From UBA4582 sp965657335 (lineage in GTDB: Bacteria > Pseudomonadota > Gammaproteobacteria > Pseudomonadales > Azotimanducaceae), in contig CBFHOH010000025.1 in NCBI GenBank assembly GCA_965657335.1, forward strand, positions 3,623 to 67,622: a stretch of 64,000 nucleotides of DNA, read 5' to 3'. Position 1 is the stretch's first letter; each line of letters starts with the position of its first letter. Made by a program: the position numbers and the translations under genes. Positions 60,582 through 64,000 of this stretch are shown one piece after another. The notes below the pieces were generated by a model. That model ran no database searches and was not told the origin of the DNA. It worked only from the letters and a program-made list of their open reading frames with translations.

Positions 60582-62264
60582 CTAGCCGAATACGGGCAAA
60601 ACCTGCGTGGCCGTTCCTGCTGTCAAATACCATGTCACCAACAGGCTGTTGATGATGGTGCCTGCCCATATGTTGCCCGTTCGGTTGAAGCACCTGGTTG
60701 AAATGATGCCGACAAAAAAGAGTATCGGTACGAACTGGAAGGCGACGATGGTGAGTAGTGGTTGCGATGCAAGCAGCAAGGTGCCGCCGAGCAACAGGGG
60801 GGTGTACTGCATAGCCAGCAACACCATGAAGCCAGCGCTGAGCAAAGTCCCGTTTTGCATCGCCGAGCGTTGCGACCTGAATCCGTGCAGACCGAGTGAC
60901 ATGACACCGAAGAAGACAGTGAATAGTGGCAAATAGCAGAGGAAGATAAAAAATTGCTGAGAGGATAGCGGTTTCAGCGCGACCACCCAAAATCGAAAGT
61001 CCACGCTAAAGAGAAATTGTGCTGAGGCTGCAACTGCGTAAAGAACACTACAGACTATCAAGGCTGACCTTAGTGCCGGGAGTAACAAGTTAGGTTTGGC
61101 GATTCGAAATAATTCCCCGCTTGCACGAGACCGACAGAAAAAAAGCCAAGCCAAGGTAACCAGTCCTGAGCCCCATGCCCATAACAGGACGCCATTGGTA
61201 ATTTGCTGTGGTAGCACTGCCATAGCAGGCAGGACGAAATTGGCGATGTCTTGGAGGGGAAAGAACAATATGACGGGTGCCACAACAGCAATCAGAAGCG
61301 TGACCTGCTCAAGTTTCTGACTAAGTTGCGGTTGGTGTTGCTCAAGGTCTGTGACGGTGATGAATCGATTAATCAGAAGCAACGCGGTGCCTGCGAAACC
61401 CAATAGCGCGAGCAGGGTAGCCAGCTCTTTCCAGAACCAAATTTGATCTCGGTCTTGCAGTAAAGTGGGTGACTGAAGTGTTTGACTAAACCACGCAACG
61501 GTTGCTGCAACGGTGTCGACGGATAAATGATCGCCCGGATGAGTGACTGCCGGCATGCGCAACATTCTTGCGTTGCCAGATTTCACATCACCATATAGCC
61601 GACCACTTATCACCGTTTCATCGGTATCAAATAGCGTTTTGAGCTTGGCGGTTTCGACGATATCAGCAGGTACTGCGGCACCCCACATCAATTCTGAAAA
61701 CTCGTCAAACAAACTAAATACCAGCAACAGGTTGCGAGGGTATTCGGCAGTACCTTCCGGCACACCAAGAGTCCCCGTCGATGAGCCTGTGAGCACCATG
61801 GACTGATAAGCGTCAGGCGTTGTCGCGGCGGCAGCCTGAATCGCCCAGCCACCCATGGAATGTCCCTCCATGCCGATGCGCGTTTGATCTACGAATGGCA
61901 GGCTACGTAGATATTTCAGTCCGTCAGGGCCGCCAAAACCGTTTGAAAATGCAGGCGCATCTGAATAGCCGTGACCTGTTTGATCTAAGGCCAACACAAC
62001 ATAGCCGCGTCTCGCGAGTTCAATCGCAAAGGCAGATTGCGTCTCTCTTGAGTTTATATAGCCATGAATTGCAAGGATCGCTGGTGCCGGACGATTAACC
62101 GTGGTGCCATGAGGAATGTAGAGCAACCCGCTCATCAGGCTGCCGTTTGAGCCGATAAAACGCGTGTCTTTGACCGTCACCCGGCCGAAGTTCGTCTGAA
62201 CAAGTGATGCCAGTAAAATGCCTAAGACGAGTAGTGAGGGTGCCCAGTATTGTTTGAAAGGCAT
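60582..62264 (-). CDS. Membrane-fused alpha/beta hydrolase
   Basis: A 560-residue protein made of an N-terminal anchor (about 9-25), an alpha/beta hydrolase domain (about 30-290) and a C-terminal membrane domain of about nine helices (300-560). The hydrolase part has AIHGYINSRET, LDQTGHGYSDAP and the nucleophile Ser136 in GMEGHSMGG; THPGDH probably supplies the His. AGGAAT lies about eight bases before ATG 62264; a longer frame to 62342 is rejected. It lies 115 bases downstream of nothing obvious and upstream of the enolase-superfamily gene on the same strand. The role is unknown; the fusion suggests action on a lipid or on a compound at the membrane. Confidence 0.75.
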   Translation of the reverse strand: MPFKQYWAPSLLVLGILLASLVQTNFGRVTVKDTRFIGSNGSLMSGLLYIPHGTTVNRPAPAILAIHGYINSRETQSAFAIELARRGYVVLALDQTGHGYSDAPAFSNGFGGPDGLKYLRSLPFVDQTRIGMEGHSMGGWAIQAAAATTPDAYQSMVLTGSSTGTLGVPEGTAEYPRNLLLVFSLFDEFSELMWGAAVPADIVETAKLKTLFDTDETVISGRLYGDVKSGNARMLRMPAVTHPGDHLSVDTVAATVAWFSQTLQSPTLLQDRDQIWFWKELATLLALLGFAGTALLLINRFITVTDLEQHQPQLSQKLEQVTLLIAVVAPVILFFPLQDIANFVLPAMAVLPQQITNGVLLWAWGSGLVTLAWLFFCRSRASGELFRIAKPNLLLPALRSALIVCSVLYAVAASAQFLFSVDFRFWVVALKPLSSQQFFIFLCYLPLFTVFFGVMSLGLHGFRSQRSAMQNGTLLSAGFMVLLAMQYTPLLLGGTLLLASQPLLTIVAFQFVPILFFVGIISTRCFNRTGNIWAGTIINSLLVTWYLTAGTATQVLPVFG

Positions 62265-62401
62265 TAAAGTTATTCCTAAATTGGCATCGACAAGTGCACC
62301 ATATGGGTATTCTGCCTCGGAGTAAAATTTACACGCGCTCAAAACATTTCCCGATCCAAATTATTCCGGCATACTCTGCCAAGAGTTAAAAAGGATGAGT
62401 C

Positions 62402-63808
62402 ATGAGCGCAAGACCTGAAAAGAATCCATTGTACTGGTACTACGGCTCGGCCTCTGTAGCCTTTGGCATCAAAAACAACGCTTTTAGTTATCTTCTACTG
62501 ATTTACTCCACTCAGGTGTTAGGTATTCCGGGATACTTGGCGGCAACGGCGCTCGCTGTCGCGATGACTTGGGATGCGGTTTCTGACTTGCTGCTTGGGC
62601 ATTGGTCTGACAAGACCCAGTCGAAATTGGGACGTCGACATCCATTTATGTATGCCGGGTTTATTTTGCTGCCGATCTCTTTTTATGCGCTGTTTAATCC
62701 AGTGATTGAAATTACGGAAGCGAACCGTTGGTTCTATTTGCTGGGCACGGCAATTCTGATTCGAACGGCGGTTACTCTGGTAGAGGTTCCCTCCGTCGCG
62801 CTGCTGCCAGACCTTGTTAAAGACTATGATGAGCGTAATAAATGGTTGGCGTTGCGACATGCCTTTGGCTGGTATGGTGGCAACGGCTTACACGTGATCA
62901 ATATGGGAATTTGGGTGGGCGCTTATGGCGTTGCTGTTCAAGCGGGTTACAGTATCTATGGCACCGTTGGTGCGCTTATCATTGCGGCAAGTATATTAAT
63001 TTCTTCCTTAGGCACGCAGAGAGCGGCATCCGCTATGCCGCAGCCGACAGAATCGTTTAAGTTCAGGGAAATATTTTCAGAAATTAAGCAGATTGGGCAA
63101 TCTGTCAAGAATGCTAACTTCTTCTGGTTATTCGTTTACTCTCTTTTTGTGGGTGCCGCCGGCGGCATGTCTACCGCGCTTTATCTTTATAATGTGACCT
63201 ATTTTTTCGAGTTTAGTGGGCCTCAGATAGCGATTACCGGGGTCTTCGTATTTGCTTCTCCTGCAATCGCCTACTTTTTGGCGCCGGCGCTCGGCAAACG
63301 TCTCGGCAAGAAACGCGCCGCGATGGTCGCGTTGTTTGGTGCGATACTGCTTTACCCCATCCCTTACATTTCGACGTTGGCAGGTATTTGGCCAGAATCT
63401 GGTGGTTGGAATAGTCTCATGATCTATTCCGTGTTCGTGATGACTGAGGTGGTTGGCTTTATTGTCGGTGGCGTGATGCTCGACTCAATGATGGCCGATG
63501 TCGTGGAGGATAGTGAAGTGACGACCTCACGCCGGTCGGAGGGACTTTTCTACGCGGCGAGGAGTTTTGCTGGCAAAGCTGTTAGCGCGCTGGGTATCAT
63601 TTTAGCGGGCTCTATCGTTTCATTGGTAGGCATGGACGGCATCAAGGGCGTGGAAGATATGACCATGGAAATGCGCGGCGACCTGGCTGGTTTCTTCTTA
63701 CCTGCCTACTGCGGGTTGTATTTATTTGCGATCTACTTGATATCTCGATATCAAATAGACCGCGAAACGCATCAGAACAATCTGGAGAAACTGGCCAAAG
63801 CAGGCTAG
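62402..63808 (+). CDS. GPH-family (MFS) cation:glycoside symporter
   Basis: A 468-residue 12-helix carrier of the GPH family: YYGSASVAFGIKNNAFSYLLLIYSTQVLGIPG, then TWDAVSDLLLGHWSDKTQSKLGRRHPFMYAG, with the conserved Asp residues of the cation site, and later RRSEGLFYAARSFAGKAVSALG. AAGGATGA is upstream of ATG 62402. It is divergent from the membrane-fused hydrolase and convergent with a TauD-like gene. With the enolase-superfamily/GMC operon nearby, it may import a sugar or uronate that they degrade. Confidence 0.86.
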   Translation: MSARPEKNPLYWYYGSASVAFGIKNNAFSYLLLIYSTQVLGIPGYLAATALAVAMTWDAVSDLLLGHWSDKTQSKLGRRHPFMYAGFILLPISFYALFNPVIEITEANRWFYLLGTAILIRTAVTLVEVPSVALLPDLVKDYDERNKWLALRHAFGWYGGNGLHVINMGIWVGAYGVAVQAGYSIYGTVGALIIAASILISSLGTQRAASAMPQPTESFKFREIFSEIKQIGQSVKNANFFWLFVYSLFVGAAGGMSTALYLYNVTYFFEFSGPQIAITGVFVFASPAIAYFLAPALGKRLGKKRAAMVALFGAILLYPIPYISTLAGIWPESGGWNSLMIYSVFVMTEVVGFIVGGVMLDSMMADVVEDSEVTTSRRSEGLFYAARSFAGKAVSALGIILAGSIVSLVGMDGIKGVEDMTMEMRGDLAGFFLPAYCGLYLFAIYLISRYQIDRETHQNNLEKLAKAG

Positions 63809-63850
63809 TTGTGTGAATCGAGATAAAAATACGAGTTCTGGTGTTCAGTT

Positions 63851-64000
63851 TTACTCTTTAAGGAATGGTGCTTCGCCAACGACAGTCACACGATAACCTC
63901 GTCTGACTTCTGGGAAATAATCAAAGGCTGCGTGATGTTGGACGACACGATTGTCCCAAAACACCACGGTATTTGGCGCCCACTGAATTCTGCATTGAAT
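63851..64000 (-). CDS. TauD/TfdA-type 2OG dioxygenase, C-terminal part (cut by window edge)
   Basis: The last 49 codons of a gene that begins beyond the window. VVFWDNRVVQHHAAFDYFP contains the distal iron-binding His (NR-x-x-x-H), and RRGYRVTVVGEAPF has the 2-oxoglutarate-binding Arg of TauD/TfdA enzymes (WDNRxxxHxAxxDY...R). Such oxygenases split taurine, sulfate esters or phenoxy acids. Stop TAA at 63851-63853. Substrate unknown. Confidence 0.8.
   Translation of the reverse strand: MQCRIQWAPNTVVFWDNRVVQHHAAFDYFPEVRRGYRVTVVGEAPFLKE

Noticed and set aside
1..64000. CRISPR arrays, tRNA or rRNA genes, insertion sequences, phage genes
   Set aside because: No regularly spaced repeats, cloverleaf-like sequences, transposase motifs or phage structural genes were visible by reading.

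Overview
The window is 64 kb of gene-dense chromosomal DNA of moderate GC, with no rRNA, tRNA, CRISPR, phage or insertion-sequence genes that I can see. It looks like a free-living aerobic, probably marine, member of the Pseudomonadota: there are cytochromes, SCO1, Tat and lipoprotein signals, many carriers (SSS, MFS/GPH, TRAP-TAXI) and many scavenging catabolic enzymes. The class is uncertain. NAD kinase and the presence of RNase J look alphaproteobacterial, while other genes would fit oligotrophic marine gammaproteobacteria.

Layout. 1-5 kb: start of a Baeyer-Villiger-type flavin monooxygenase, an NnrS-like protein, and an SSS symporter + MFS pair. 5-15.3 kb: class II aldolase and a BisC-like molybdoenzyme, then a tightly coupled plus-strand operon. 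That operon has a beta-keto acid cleavage enzyme, a gamma-butyrobetaine-type dioxygenase, a carnitine dehydrogenase/thioesterase fusion, cytochrome b561 and a small c-type cytochrome, followed by HupE-like, anchor and two paralogous membrane genes. It reads as gamma-butyrobetaine -> carnitine -> dehydrocarnitine -> betainyl-CoA -> glycine betaine. 15.3-19.1 kb: TetR-led acyl-CoA operon (minus strand). 19.2-27.8 kb: SDR + second dioxygenase, two membrane proteins, MarR + Fe-S molybdoenzyme, sulfatase, nitroreductase. 27.9-34.9 kb: TPR lipoprotein + SCO1, GPH carrier, and a periplasmic set (Tat PLP protein, Tat FAD lactone oxidase, cytochrome c lipoprotein). 35.4-45.6 kb: FAD dehydrogenase, sulfatase, DUF1330, methyltransferase + F420-type LLM enzyme, P450 coupled to a TRAP-TAXI transporter, hydrolase. 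45.7-52.3 kb: MlrC-like peptidase, NAD(P)-binding protein, PHP protein, DUF819 protein, and a redoxin whose reading frame crosses an in-frame TGA. 52.5-56.9 kb: Nudix, nadK, RNase J, folA, SDR. 57-64 kb: enolase-superfamily dehydratase, GMC oxidoreductase and its small subunit, membrane-fused hydrolase, GPH carrier, and the end of a TauD-like dioxygenase.

The strongest unusual signal is at 51193-52326. A thioredoxin-fold protein has TGA exactly where the redox-active residue of a W-x-G-C motif belongs. The frame stays open on both sides, and a stem-loop starts 13 nt after the TGA. I read it as a selenoprotein (Sec-Gly-Cys). Other points of interest are the cytochromes coupled to the carnitine operon, a Tat-exported PLP-fold protein beside an exported oxidase and cytochrome c, and the P450 coupled to a TRAP-TAXI importer.
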